This document shows positions 48,220-61,188 of a stretch of 64,000 bases of DNA, in pieces. The notes beneath the pieces were generated by a model that saw only the letters and a list, made by a program, of their open reading frames with translations, was not told the origin of the DNA and made no database searches. The DNA is from Nepenthes gracilis (taxonomy: Eukaryota; Streptophyta; Magnoliopsida; Caryophyllales; Nepenthaceae). Both the position numbers and the translations under genes were made by a program. The stretch is taken from NCBI GenBank assembly GCA_033239525.1, contig BSYO01000028.1, forward strand, positions 11,029,597-11,093,596, in the 5' to 3' direction. Numbering within the stretch: position 1 is the first letter of the stretch; the number at the start of each line of letters is the position of its first letter.

Positions 48220-51200
48220 CTAAGGGGCCATCACTCCTTCAATGGTGTACGAGAGCGACTTTGCCCACTCGGCTTTGAACAACATGGTTTGCAGCGCATG
48301 CATCATATCGTATTTCGGATCCAGCTTCCGTTGCCAACCCTGCAACGATCAATGCAATACTTAAATAACCCCACGAGTTAATAGAGTTGTGGCTGTGTAA
48401 TCTAAATATTCAGGACAGTGCATGAAATTTTCTGCATTGCAAGCTCTAGGGAGGATTAAGTATACAGTTTAATCTCAGTATTGTAGAGCAATTGTTCCCT
48501 TGACTTTAAACCTCTCAGCTAAGGGCCATTGGATCAAATATCAAATGATTTTTATTTTATATAATTCAAAAGATATTAAAAATATAATAATATTTATATT
48601 TTTTTATCAAATTTTTACCTAATATGAATATTTTGATACTTTGAACTTTTAGTTTTTTTTTAAAAAGAAGTTGTTTCATAATTTTTTAAGAACATAGATT
48701 ACGTCAGCTGCACGCTGCGGAGTGGCTCCCCCTCACCTGTATTAAAGGTATACAGTCCAATCCTGTATCACTGAGGGGGTTGTTCCCCTGATTTTGAACG
48801 TATGATATCTAAATAACAATGAAACAACCATATAAAAGCGTGACAGAAGCATTAAATTAAATTTTATTGCTCAAAAGAGTGCAAATATGTAAGCACGAGA
48901 GACTGAATGGCCAGAAGCACAACAATCAGTTGCACCAAAAGAAATCAGAGCTTAATTCAAGTGCTAGTTTGTTGGCAGCAGATGGCATGCGGAAAGTAGG
49001 AGAAAAGGCTGAAGTAGTTCGTCAAAAATAGGTTTTCCTCTACAAGCTATGTTCACATTTGACACGTTCTTTGATTCAACTCAAATTTTGCTACTGTTGT
49101 CTAAGTATTAAACGGATTATGTAAGTCATGTGGGCTACTTGAATAAATTGAAATCAAATACAAAACATTTCCAACTAAACTATTTTGTTGTTTGAGGTTC
49201 AATACTAGGACCACAGTATTCAATACTAGGGCTACTTGAATAAATTGAAATCAAAATTACATTAGATACAAACAGATCATTAATAATCGTATAAGGTGGT
49301 TCAACCCGATTTTTAACTTAAATCCATTAATTTCCATGATGGGGCTGTGCCATATCATGTGTCGTGTCAATTCAAGGTCTCAAGGAGCATAGCTCTGCAG
49401 CCATACAATGAGTCTAATGTTTATCCGTTTTTTTAATCTGGGTGCCCATTTTCTGAAATAAAATCCAATATATCCTCAGCCTGAACACTCTTAGAAGCTC
49501 AGTTTCTCTTCGAATTGCATAGACGTAAATATTGACCGACATGTATCGTTATCAAACCCCTATATCAATATTTCCTGATATCACAATAATATTGTGATCT
49601 ATCGGCTAATATACTGATATTTAATCAATATATCAACCGATAAGACTCGTTAACTTACAATTCTCATAATTTTTTTCCGATATATCCGATATCAGTACTT
49701 ATTGTCTGATATCTGATATTGATACAATCACAACCGATATTGATACCGCTAATGATACCGATATTTTCATCCATGAATAAAGTGAATAATGACAAATAAC
49801 TACGTCATAACCATTAGCTGAAAAGAAAACTATCACATAATTGTTGTCACATTTGGGCATCCCCCCACATCAGTTTTCAAGCTTAAAAAGTCATGGAAGA
49901 GGATTACCTCGAGAACCAAAGTCGTAACTATTACATTGCACACATTGCCATCAATGTTAACTTTATGATGTCTGACTTGCTCAAGCAACTGCTGCATGGC
50001 GTCAGCAGGGTGGACTAAATCGCCCTCTGGAGTAGCCCAGAAAATAAAATACTCTTCAACCACCTGTTTAAACAAAAAGAGGCATTTTAAAACAATAAAA
50101 AATAGCAAGCAAGTGTTACTTCATCTTCATCATAGGCTAACACCATACCTACAAATCACAATACCAACAATAGGATTCATCGAGGATAGATCATTCATGA
50201 CATTTGAAAGACGAATTAGAACAACTAACATTTGCAACAGTTATGGGACAAACTGTAAAAAAATATGTTGTGAAACGTGGACCGGGCAACAGGTAAACCT
50301 AAACAAGGGAAGCTACTTGAATTTGATGTCTGCAAGTGGGGATCAAAATTATTAATTATATTTTTTCAGGTTGACAGTGTAGTCTGGCCGTTAGGAAGAG
50401 AAGTTGAAGATAGAAAAATGCTGGATACAAGGAATGCCTTACTGAGGAATATTCTAGAATTATTAAACAGCTACATAAGTGCCAAAGGAAGAGACATTAC
50501 AGATTAAATAACAGTTTTTAAAGAGGTATCATAGCCTAAGAACTATCATACTTTCACAAAAAATTCATCTCCCATTTCCAAGAGAAGAGGAAAAAATCTT
50601 TAGGGCAATGTGTTTTTGGAAAAAAGAGCAGTAGAAATTTCATCGTACATTTAGGAATAAGATTACCAGTACAATGGCACATCAGGGCTATGATCTTCAA
50701 CTGGTCATGGCATTCTCACAAATTAGATTTGAACCAATATTGTGCTACTTTCATTTTGGTGGATCCTGAGTGGGTACCTTTTCCTTTTCCTTCTGGTTCG
50801 AAAATTGAAAAAAAGAAAAAAAACAATCTAGTCGTATTTGGTATTTAGATTGAACTTAGGGGCTCTACATTACAGCAGAAGCGCAATTAGAAGGCTGATG
50901 ATGGATGTGATGTCACATGCAATGTCCAAGTAGTTGTGTATGAATTATGAATTTTAATATATTGGACGATGTATAGATCCCACCGAGCAGGATTTGGTTG
51001 AAATGTGTATAGATCCTCTAGACTTGGGTAAACAACATCCTGCTCTCATTAATTTGGATTAACAGTGCATTGACACTGCTAGGCAGTTGAGCATTCTCTT
51101 TGGACAAGCTCCAATATAAGTATTTTGATGAAGAAATTCATTCTTCTCTGCAGGGATTAAGATTGTCAAATCTCTTTTCTAGAACATGTGATGAAAGACC

Positions 51201-54200
51201 AAGGACCCTGAAGGTTTCTAGCTAAAATGTCTTGCCCACTAACGGTGAGGGTAAAAAGGTACCAAACCAAACTATGCTTTTTTCCCACAAGTGGGATCAG
51301 CTCTATGAATTCTTATTTTCCATTCAGCAATATCATTACCCACATCCAATGCTAAGTTAAGGTGTGCAAGATCATGTCTGATAGTAGATGGTTTAAAGAG
51401 TGGAAGAAAGACAGAGAATTAAACAGGTTCCTATAGAACATGAGTTATGAAAAAGATAGAATTTCCTGAAATCTAGTCATTGGCTTATCTTTTGGTTTTT
51501 CCGTTTGTACTGATTTCCGGCATGCTTCATGAATCTGGACCTTCAGCAATTCAACATCAACATGTACAAAACTAAGCATTGCAAATATAAGAATGTCAAC
51601 ATGGAGAAGCTGGTTCCCCCTAAAAGATGGAATATTGGTACCCATAAGTAGTTAGAAGTAACACGTATAGAAGATAAGATAAGGGAATTATGTCTAAAAT
51701 TGTTTAGATATTTAAAAAAGTAGGACAAATAAAGCAACTGAGAGGAAGGTGTCAGGAAGAGGATTTAGGGTAACTTGATGTCCTAAAGTAATTAAATCAA
51801 CATAGAGCAAGCAAGCAACCACGTGAATTTAGTTATAAAAGCATCTTCTCAAGAGATATTAGAAAGATCCAAATCAGATATACAAGTCAGGTTGTTCAGC
51901 TCAGCAATCTTTGTTAACAAACAAACACAGAGCAATTATCTGAAGTATTTGATCCATTGATGAAATTATCAGTCGATATGTATCAGTATTGGGCCCTCCG
52001 ATACTGATAATTTCAATACCACAATAATATCACGATATACTGACATATCAGTAATATATTGACCGATACAATATTGCCAGCTTACAATTTTTAGGATTTT
52101 TTTTCTTCCAATATATCCAATACCGATATGTATTGTTTGATATGTCCGACACCAAGATGACCGTGCCTATTTTGATACCAATATTTTTATCCATGATTAG
52201 ATCAATAAACGTCATCAATAGTTTACTAACCGATTATAGAAAAGTTTGTTATGTATTTTAGGCAGGAAATGAGTTGTACCAAGCTGTCAATTATTTGCAT
52301 CAACCGACTTATACAATGTAGTAAAAAATTATGTTTCTTTTAAGTCTTATGACATGTAAACAAAGGCCTATGGACAGGATGGCTTGTATTGATGTTTAGT
52401 GTCAAATAACAAAATGAATCTCTGAATTCTCCCTCAAAGTCTCTCCTCCACTGATTTCTCCTTCTATATCCTCTGTGTGATTTCTGAACCCTCTTATGAC
52501 TCCCGTCTATCAAGTCATTTTCTCTCTACTACTGTTCCAATTTTCCTTGTAACTGAAGTTATCAAGTGGGATGTGATTTCTAAAGTTATCACTAATCATT
52601 TCTGAATTTATTTACCTCCTTTTCCCATTCCATGTTGTTTTTCCTATTGACTTATAAAGTTATCAAGTTACAATTACAATTGCGACGATGGAATTGGAAA
52701 TATGAGGTAAATAAATTATTTGAAATTATTTTTATTATCAAAGAATGTGACCCTAAATTGTGAGGAATAGTGGGTGAATTTTTATGATCGATCTCACTTA
52801 ATTATATTTAAGGCTTTGTTGTTCTTGCATGTAATTTCTGGTCCATCAGGCGGCACTCTGATGAAGGTTTCATCTATCTTGGGCATATATGCTTCATGTA
52901 TATCATAGAAACCCCTTGGTTCTACTCTCAACTTAAGCTCTTTTATCTATCATCTAGAAAATAGTATTTTTAGCATATTACCTTGATGAAGGCCTCTGGG
53001 TTGGGACAGTTCTGCTGCTTTGAAAAGCGAAGTGTGCACTCTGCAGCAGTACGCCCATCTCGACGAGCTACAGCTTTGAATAATTCCAGCAAGTTGACCT
53101 GATCCATCTTTGAGAGTTCAGCAGTCATTCCCACATCAAGGAAAATGACGTGAGGTTTTGATTTTGCCAGCCGCTTCTGTGGATACTTGCTATCAGTCAC
53201 TCGGACAAGGATATTGCCAGGATGCATGTCTGCATGGATGAAGTTGTCAACCTGAAAAACAGAAATCAGAATAGTTGGTTTGCATAACCATTTCCTTTGT
53301 TAGAAAACAAATACTGCATAATATAGAAGTTGTAGCTCTGGTTGTAGGAAGTAATATGCTAAAAATGTAACTAATTCAAGGAAATATCATGGTGCAACAT
53401 CAGTCACTTTTGACAGAAGCATAACTATATCTAATCAACAGTTTCTGTACAAATTTACTGGAACCCAATGAAGATAGCAGATGCAAACAAACAACTAAAG
53501 ACATTGAAAAACTTATTGCAAAGCAGTAAAAGCTGTCTATGTTACCAGCAGCATCTTCAGAAGAGCATTAGTGCCAATGTGAGCAAGTGCAGCTTTAATG
53601 CGGTTTTGCCCTTCAAGCTCATCAACAAAATGTGCCACACTTTCCCCATGCTCATACGTTTCCACCAAAACGGCAGGATGTACAAGTGGGTAGACTGGTT
53701 TCGGAAAAGACACATCCTTCCATTGGCGGAAATTATAGATAAAGCGATTTAGATGAGCAGCTTCCCAGGCAAGGTCTACTTGTGGCATCATGAAAACTGC
53801 AAACTGCTGCACACTTTCATCCAGTCTCAACCACTTCAGTGTAGGTATGAACTTTGTTACTTTTGCAATGGCATTGATAATTAAAAAGTCCCTCCTTATT
53901 GATTCAGAAACACCAGGATGCCTGACCTTCACTGCCACTTCAATGGGCTTGACTTTTTGTCCAGGGTATCGGAATCTCAAAGAAGCTCGATGCACTTGAG
54001 CAATGCTCCCAGATGCTACAGGAATCGCCTCAATACTCTCAAAAATATCAGAGATTTTACGTCCAAATGCACCTTCGATAGTTCTTTTTGTATAATCAAA
54101 GCTATGTTCAGGAGCATTAGTATGAAGCTTTGCAAGCTCAGCACACAAATCCCCAGGGAACAGATCTGGTCTGGTGGCCGCCCACTGTCCCCATTTTATA

Positions 54201-54871
54201 AATACAGGACCTCCTTTTTCTAGAGTTCTATGTAAAACTTGAAGCCACAATTTTCTGAAATGAACACCAAAATTATCCGCAAATGGAGCCATTGCTACAC
54301 TAGGGGAGAATAGAACCGCTAAATAAAGAGCTCGCAGCAGCAAAATGAGAGCTTCCAATATGATGGAGAACAGCCTGGCAACATAGGACTGCCACTTCTC
54401 CCGATGTGCAGAAACAATATTTCCTAAACTGATATTGGCCAACTCTGAACATGCTGCCTCAGAGAAAGATAGCCCTCCAAATATGAGAGCAAAAGCACCA
54501 GGAATTATAAGTTGAGATCTGGATGAGGCTAAGATGAATGCTTGTGCAACTCTACAGATGTGGGGAAAAACTTCACTATTGTAGTAATAAATCTGAAAAA
54601 TCTTTTTACAAGCAGTTTGAGTATGGTGTTTCAAATTATTAGTTATATGCATGCCTGCATAGTGCTGGTGAAAAGCCCCACTGAAAGTAGGTCCCTTTTT
54701 TCTGCACACAGTATTTGGTGTGCAACAGCCCTGAAAACATTTAAATAGTAAATATGGCCTGCATTTAGGTGCCTGAAGTGTGATATATGGGTCATCCCCC
54801 CTTAATCCAGGACATCTGGTTGAATAGCTTTTCACTATGGCATTTGCACTGCTCTTAATTCTCCCAAACAT
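48220..54871 (-). CDS. ABC1/UbiB (aarF) family atypical kinase, ADCK2-like
   Basis: Member of the ABC1 family of protein-kinase-like ATPases, which support ubiquinone biosynthesis and lipid homeostasis in mitochondria or plastids. Coding exons are 54871-53546, 53251-52982, 50063-49908 and 48339-48220, all in phase 0, for 623 residues. Motifs in order: KWGQ at 226-229 (KxGQ), VASGSIAQVHRA at 285-296 (Ala-rich nucleotide loop), VAVKVRHPGV with K315, HADMHPGN at 448-455 (catalytic loop), and LDVGM with D481 (metal-binding DFG equivalent). All key residues are present, so it should bind nucleotide. Hydrophobic segments at about 115-138 and 167-192 may anchor it in a membrane. The N-terminus is rich in Ser, Lys and Arg and poor in acidic residues, consistent with an organelle presequence. 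The long exon 1 text is closest to the ADCK2-like plant subgroup; that subgroup call is from memory. Introns 2 and 3 each carry a MITE copy. Confidence 0.93.
49530..49775. mobile_element. MITE-like repeat, copy 2 (ABC1K intron 3)
   Basis: The same family as 43637-43838, sharing GATATTTTCATCCATGA at the right end and the run of TATCGATAT-like words. The left end is less clear. Confidence 0.6.
50064..52981 (-). other. Intron 2 of the ABC1-like gene
   Basis: 2.9 kb with no coding homology apart from chance ORFs. It carries MITE copy 3. No other element borders are seen. Confidence 0.7.
51954..52195. mobile_element. MITE-like repeat, copy 3 (ABC1K intron 2)
   Basis: Starts CCATTGATGAAATTATCAGT and ends ATATTTTTATCCATG, which are inverted relative to each other with mismatches. 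Interior words are shared with the other two copies. Confidence 0.65.
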
Positions 54872-57060
54872 CAGAAGTCTGCATTTTTTTTGAAAAATAG
54901 TTATTAGTTAGCAACGACTAAGCACATACCAGTTTGTCAACAATTCCTTTCAATACACATCAAACATCAATATTCTACATACACAAAGAACTCCTATGAA
55001 TCCTATATATGTCAATATTATATAAAAAGGGCAAGCTAGGGCATGAGAATCCATTTTATGGGGTTTGGGGGGTCCAATGTATGCCACCTGCCCCTAATTG
55101 CAGAGGGGCTATTTCTATGGTTTGAATCCATGATCTCCATCTTACAAATGAGTAATTTTAGATGCACAAAGGATCGCCCTTAGTTGGAGACAATCTACAC
55201 TTCAAAATTTACATTTGCGTATTGTCACATGGTATGCACTCAACATTTGCAAAGAAAAATTCTTTACATTGGCAACACTTTAACGAAGGCCTCTACTGCT
55301 AATTTCTTTTGATAAAAAAGATGGTGTTTCCAATATATGCAGTTCATGGAAGAAGTGTGAAATGTCCAAAGAACATTTACTAAATCATAGTTATGGTAAT
55401 TCTGAACTGTGGCATTTTATCTTGCTTTGGCTAGATTAAGATAGGAATACAAAAACAAAAATGGCAATTGGAGCAAAGAATATGAATACATTATAAGATC
55501 ACAATTGAACAGATTGATTAAGTTCGAATTGACTAATGGGTCCTCTTAGATGATGCCAACTAGGTTATGTTCTTGTCTAAGAAAGGATGAAGGGCAGGTA
55601 GTAGGAAAAAATGTGGGGGATGCTTCTTCAGACCCTCTTTTATTGTTTTTCAAAGGAAAACAATCAAACAAATATCTTAGGATAGTCCACACTTAAGTAC
55701 ATTTTTTATTTCTTTTTTTTTTTTTTCCAGGTAAGTTACATTTCTTATTTCTTACATACTGCTTATACGTTCTTTTCTACGTTGTGGTTCTAGTTTATAA
55801 ACTGATCAAAATCCAGAAGAGTCCTACTTTATTTGTTCCCCAGTTGTTGACACGTATAGATTTTTAACCCCTCATTTTCTAATGGTGCTTTGTTTCGGTA
55901 GGCCCTTCTACAGATCATTCTTATTAGGAGTTCTATCCTTTCTATTTCATCTTGTAGTTTTTGGAGCTCAACACCTTCTTTTATAGTTTGTAGGCTGCTC
56001 CTAGTTGTATTGTCCTTGGGTGACACTCCTGTGTCTTATCAACTGTAGTACCTATTACTATCTGATGGGATCCGAATAAATCTAGCGGGTAACCTGCATC
56101 TACAACGGCACAGCCTGGATGGATTTCCTAGGACAACAAATTTGAAAAAGTTGGCCTGAACTGAGGGGTTCATGCCCAATTGGTCCAACGATAGCGTAGC
56201 AGCATGAGCTAAGTCGAAGGAATGAGACCGATAAAGTGCTACAACAATCACTCTTGGCAGGAGATGCCAAGTGTACAAGACGTCCCGATTGTTACATAAG
56301 ACAGCTGCAAGCTGTCCTGAAGAAACTGGCAGACGATGTCGCGAATTGGAAACCTGCACACGGCACTTCTGACTCAACTCAGAAATTGTCCCATCAAACC
56401 ATCATCGATATCGGATATTCATCGATTCATATTTTATTCTGTGCATATTACATTTAAAAGGCAGATTGACATCAAGTAACAGGATGTCGGAGAATAAAAT
56501 TTCAGATTCTATGACCACATAATGTGAGTAACAAAAAAATGCATATACGTTAAGGGTTCTTGCTAACGATTGTCCTGAGAGCTGTTGTTATGATGAATTT
56601 CATATGTAAAATTTCATTTAACAACTACCAAAATTGCATTCCTTTATTGCAATTGTCGACATTAAATGCATATTACGCTACCATAGCCACGGAATAACAA
56701 AAGGAAAAAAAAATCAGCATAAGCAACGGCTCAAAAACAACAGAAGCGTAATGGGGACAAATTAAGCAGGACAGAGAAGAATAATTAAGAGGTAGAAGCA
56801 ATGACCCTGACATGGCTGACAAAATTTCACGATACAGTTCGGGAATTTTATCGAGAGCTGGTGCCGTGCGATTCTTCCCAAATGCATTTTTCCATGTCGA
56901 TCTGCTTCAGGTCTATCAACATCCGCTCGTCGGCTGAAGTTTCTGCCGGTCGACGGCGGACACACGGCGAAGGAAGGAGAAAAGTAGGAGGAGGGTTAGT
57001 TAAAGCGAGCCACCGTTACGGACTCGGCCTTTTCTGCAGGAGAAATTATAAATAATTTTT
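54872..57060 (-). promoter_or_regulatory. Probable 5' UTR, 5' UTR intron and promoter of the ABC1-like gene
   Basis: On the minus strand a plausible acceptor (AAATGCAG at about 54881-54888) lies just before the ATG, so the 5' UTR is probably spliced. The likely first exon and start region is the CpG-rich, balanced stretch at 56800-57050, the only one nearby. A second balanced block at 56040-56400 has an open minus-strand frame of 112 codons (56377-56039). I recognise nothing in it, and it could be an extra UTR exon. The remainder is AT-rich intron-like DNA. All of this is inference from composition. Confidence 0.4.
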
Positions 57061-57310
57061 ATTTTTTTTTATAATTTTCTATTATAAATAATTCTTTTTA
57101 GTTTTTTATTTAAAAAAAATCTTCTCATATATAAATAATTGGATGAATGTCCTTGTTCCACTACTGTTGAAATAAATAATTTCATGTCTCAGATTAATTA
57201 TTAGTTATTTTTATTTTTTTAATAATAAATATTTTTATTAAAATGATTGTTAATGTCGAAAAAATCCAACCAATTAAATATATAATCGACTCAATTTTAT
57301 TGTTTTAATG

Positions 57311-57517
57311 AATCAATATTGTCATAAATAAGGTTATTTTATTAATTATAAAATAATAATATTAATAAATAATGATATAAATAATAAAAAAATAATAAAC
57401 TAATAGTAATAATAATTAATAACATTTATTATTACTAATATTTATTAGAATTATCATTTATTAATATTATTACTTTATAATTAATAAAATAACCTTATTT
57501 ATGATCATATTGACTCG
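57311..57517. mobile_element. Fold-back (hairpin) element with arms of about 65 bp
   Basis: The left arm from TCATAAATAAGGTTATTTTA (about 57322) is matched on the other strand by the right arm ending TAACCTTATTTATGATC (about 57506). The pairing continues inwards through ATTAATTATAAA and AATAATATTAATAAAT. The centre holds more nested ATTAATAAT repeats. It is extremely AT-rich with no coding capacity. It is probably a MITE, but no target duplication is certain. Confidence 0.65.
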
Positions 57518-57689
57518 ATAACTCATGTAATCTGAATTAAAATACCAAAATGATACAAAATACCATGTGAGATGATTAAACCTAAATGGTTACATTTGGC
57601 AAATTAAAATTGTCACCTTTGACCCGTCAAAGAAACGCTTCCAAACAATACCCATAAATCATCACTTATAACTCATCGTATTATTTTAG

Positions 57690-58925
57690 GTAATTTCTAT
57701 TAGTTGTTTTGTAGACAATTGAGATCTATGGCTACATTGCCATCTTATGCGCTTTAGATATATGAAATCTATGGCTACATCGCCATCTTACGCACTTTAG
57801 ACATATGTCGGAACTTAACAAGCCGAACAATTCAATGTTGAGCTTGCAAGAGGCCCTCTTGAACAATTCAATGTTGAGCTTGTGAGCCTAAACCCTGCGT
57901 GCTTTAGACATACGCCCAACTCATCGAACAATTCAATGTTGAGCTTGCAAGAGTCGAAACCATGGTAATTTTTATTAATTGTTTTATTGACAATTGAGAT
58001 CTATGGCTACATCACCATCTTATGCGCTTTAGACATATGTTAGAACTTAACATGCCGAACAATTCAATGTTGAGCTTGCAAGAGCCGAAACCCTCTTAGC
58101 CCAACTCATCGTATTGTTTCGGCTAGTTTCTATTAGTTGTTTTGTTAACGATTGAGGTCTATGGCTACATCGCCATCATGCGTGCTTTAGAAATACGTCA
58201 AAACTTACTCGGTTGAACAATTCAATGTTGAGCTTGCAAGAGTCGAAACCCCCTTGGCCCAACTCATCGTATTGTTTCGGGTAATTTCTATTAGTTGTTT
58301 TATTGACAATTGAGATCTATGGCTACATCGCCATCTTACGCACTTTAGACATGTGTCAGAACTTAACAAGCCAAACAATTCAATGTTGAGCTTGCAAGAG
58401 CCAAAACCCTCTTGGCCTAACTCATTGTATTGTTTCGAGTAATTTCTATTAGCTGTTTTGTTGACAATTGAGGTCAATGGCTACATCGCCATCATCTGTG
58501 CTTTAGACATACATCAAAACTTACTCGGCCGAACAATTCAATGTTGGGCTTGCAAGAGTCGAAACCCCCTTGGCCCAACTCATCATATTTTTTCGGGTAA
58601 TTTCCATTAGTTGTTTTATTGACAATTGAGATCTATGGCTACATCATCATTTTACGCGCTTTAGACATATGTCAGAACTTAACAAGCCAAACAATTCAAT
58701 GTTGAGCTTGCAAGAGCCGAAACCCTCTTGGCCCAACTCATCGTATTGTTTTGGGTAATTTATATTAGTTGTTTTGTTGGCAATTGAGGTCTATGGCTAC
58801 ATCGCCATCGTGGGTACTTTAGACATATGTCAAAACTTATTAGGTTGAACAATTCAATGTCGAGCTTGCAAGAGCCGAAGCCCCCTTGGCCCAACTCCTC
58901 TCATCGGGCTGTCTGAATCTTACAT
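57690..58925. repeat. Satellite block of about 158-bp monomers, alternating A and B types
   Basis: The anchor CTATGGCTACATC recurs near 58002, 58161, 58321, 58479, 58637 and 58793, a period of 156-160 bp. Shared words include GAACAATTCAATGTTGAGCTTGCAAGAG and GGCCCAACTCATCGTATTG, given here only in part: CAATGTTGAGCTTGCAAGAG. Type A has GAGATCTATGG, CATATGTCAGAACTTAACAAG and CCCTCTTGG; type B has GAGGTCTATGG, GTCAAAACTTA and CCCCCTTGG. The order is A-B-A-B-A-B, so the higher-order unit is about 317 bp. The left portion (57690-58000) is rearranged, with internal duplications of the GAACAATTCAATG segment. Confidence 0.85.
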
Positions 58926-59690
58926 TGCCTAAGCATGTTGTTAGGCTGGAGTCTTTGTAAGCACCACTACAACAATACCTTAGGGCATGTATCACACCTC
59001 ATAGCTCAGATGTTAAGGGGCTAACACATGTCTATACTATTTTTTATACATGGTAATGATATTTATATATCCTTGGCTTGAATTGGATGCACCTCTCGAG
59101 ATTTTAAAACCATATATTATTCTATGTATAGACAATACATTTTACCCTTTTGTAATGCATGATGTGCCATATAATATGCTATTGATGTATTAAAATGTAT
59201 ATCAGTCAGATTGTATTTGTTAATTATAAACATATCACAGTTGATAAATATACTTTTATATTTATAATTAGTTTTATATTTACAAATTTAATTTTTACTG
59301 TGTAATAAAATTTACCCGATAAATAATTTTTATATTTGTGATTATTTACTTGTAAGTTGTTTTGAATATGTAAAATGAAGGCAGAGTGTTTTTAGTTACC
59401 TAAGAAAAAAAAAGAGTAATTTTTCGTAAGTAAAAGAAATCTATATAATAATGGGTCAAGCAATGCTTAGTCTTTGGCAAAGAAAGAAGACAGTGAACAA
59501 AAGGGCAACGAAAAATACAAGTTTGGTCAACTCAACATGGTTTAAAGTACTTACCCAAAATAATAATTATATCGTTGGTGAGAACGGTTTAAGAAATCAA
59601 TCTTTTTGGTGCGAAGAGAAAGAAATAAAAAAAGTAAAAATTAAAATAATGTGAGATTTGATGCATCTCGAGATCTGGATTATCGTACAG
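58926..59690. other. AT-rich intergenic DNA
   Basis: No recognised gene or repeat. A plus-strand frame of 67 codons at 59451-59654 has no recognisable features and is probably chance. Confidence 0.5.
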
Positions 59691-61188
59691 ATTATATAAT
59701 ATCCTGAATTTTTATTCAGATTTGTTGTGTTCTGGTTTCACGGAGCTCGCTATGGACGCGAGTTGGAGATGGTGAGGGTCACCTAGCCGGATGACCTGCT
59801 ATGGCAGAGAGATACAGGGGGTGTTGACCACCCAGCCGGATCTCTCGGGGAGGCTCGTTGATAAGGGGCGTTGGACCCTCGGCGTTCGGTCAGATGCGTG
59901 GTTCCCAGGCAACACAAGTGAGTGAAGTGCTGGATACGAGATGAGAACTGGGACCGGATGTTTTAAGTGGAAAACCTCCTCTTGAATGGGGAGGAAAAAC
60001 CACTAGGCTCAGGGCCTGTAAAGAGCTTCACTATATGGGTTGGAGATTTTACAGAGTACAGTTGTGAGGGTTATTCCCTTCCCTATCTCTCGTTTTGTGT
60101 TTATCTCCTAATAAGCCTATGCTCTCAAGGAGCCTTCTTACACGTCTTCTGGGGTGTTAGGCGTGGAGAAGGGGAATGCTTGCTGGAAGCTTTGTGAGTC
60201 TAAAAGGCTCTCTCTTTTGCGTGTCTCTGGAAGGGTCTCTCCTGGGAAGGAGATCTTGCTGTGTATTTATAGTGGCAGTCGGACCGTTGGGGAGTGGACA
60301 CGTGTCGTCCATCCGACGGTTGAGGAGCTAGGCCACTGGCTTCCTTTAATGCAGCTGACATGTGGGAAATGGCATGCGGACGGCGCCGCTGCAGCCTTTC
60401 AGTGTGTCAGGTGTACAGGAATCGGATATCTGCCCCGATTTGACTAGGCATGCTCTGTTGATGCGGCGATTGGCAGTAGTTGCAGGCTTTCTTGGAAACC
60501 GTCGAAATAGGCCAGTTGGCATTCTCGGCCATAGACGGGCGGTTCTCGGACGGCTGCGAGTCCTCTCGCAACCTCGCGGTCTTGGGAGGAGAGAACAGTC
60601 CCCGCGAGGTCCTCTGGAAAGTCCGAGAGATTCTCCTTGGCTTCTTAGCCGCTTGGGTGGTAAGGAACCCCCTGGGCTCTCGGCCCTTGGGCTTCTCGCC
60701 CGGGCCATCTGATCTGCTCGTGTGGATGTCTCTGGGCCTCTTTCATTTGGGCCGTGCTTTTATGGGCCTTTATACTGGGGCCCAACATAGCCCCCCATGC
60801 CAAAGGACCCGAGGTTCTCGGTCGTTTGGCATGTCGCTGTCTGTTGGAGATGCTACCGTCCGAGAGCGTGTGTCTTGGTGGCGGGCTCTGCGTTGACTTT
60901 GGACAGGTGGTTGTCCTCGGACCTTTTTCGGGCCGTCGTTTCGCTTTCCTGTTGGAGCATTAAATGCCGTATCCTGCTGATGGGACACGCGATCAGGCGT
61001 CTTGGGAAGGAACGACTGCCAGACTTCTGGGGCGAATGCCCCGTCGACGCGTGGCAAGGGTAATGAGTAAATCTTTCCGTATTCTAGGGTTTATTTAAAC
61101 CCTTCGTTGCCTTCAGGTCTTTTCGTCTTGAGCCCGTTTTCAATTTCCTTCTTTGTTCGAGCTTTGTTTCCTTCTTCCTTTGGTTTTC
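59691..61188. promoter_or_regulatory. GC-rich leader/promoter part of a retroelement, with TATA boxes on both strands
   Basis: The base content changes sharply near 59740 and stays GC-rich to the right edge. A TATTTAAA box at 61092-61099 lies about 90 bases before the ATG at 61189 and suits a plus-strand promoter. A TATAAATA box on the minus strand (60264-60271) could drive transcription the other way. Both-strand open frames at 60346-60900 reflect high GC and show no known domain. No LTR border was identified. Confidence 0.45.

Noticed and set aside
56039..56377. 112-codon minus-strand frame upstream of the ABC1-like gene
   Set aside because: No recognisable domain or homologue. It could be a UTR exon or chance; not called as a gene.
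60346..60900. Overlapping 116-138 codon frames on both strands
   Set aside because: High GC content removes stop codons on both strands. The products are low-complexity Arg/Gly/Leu with no domain.
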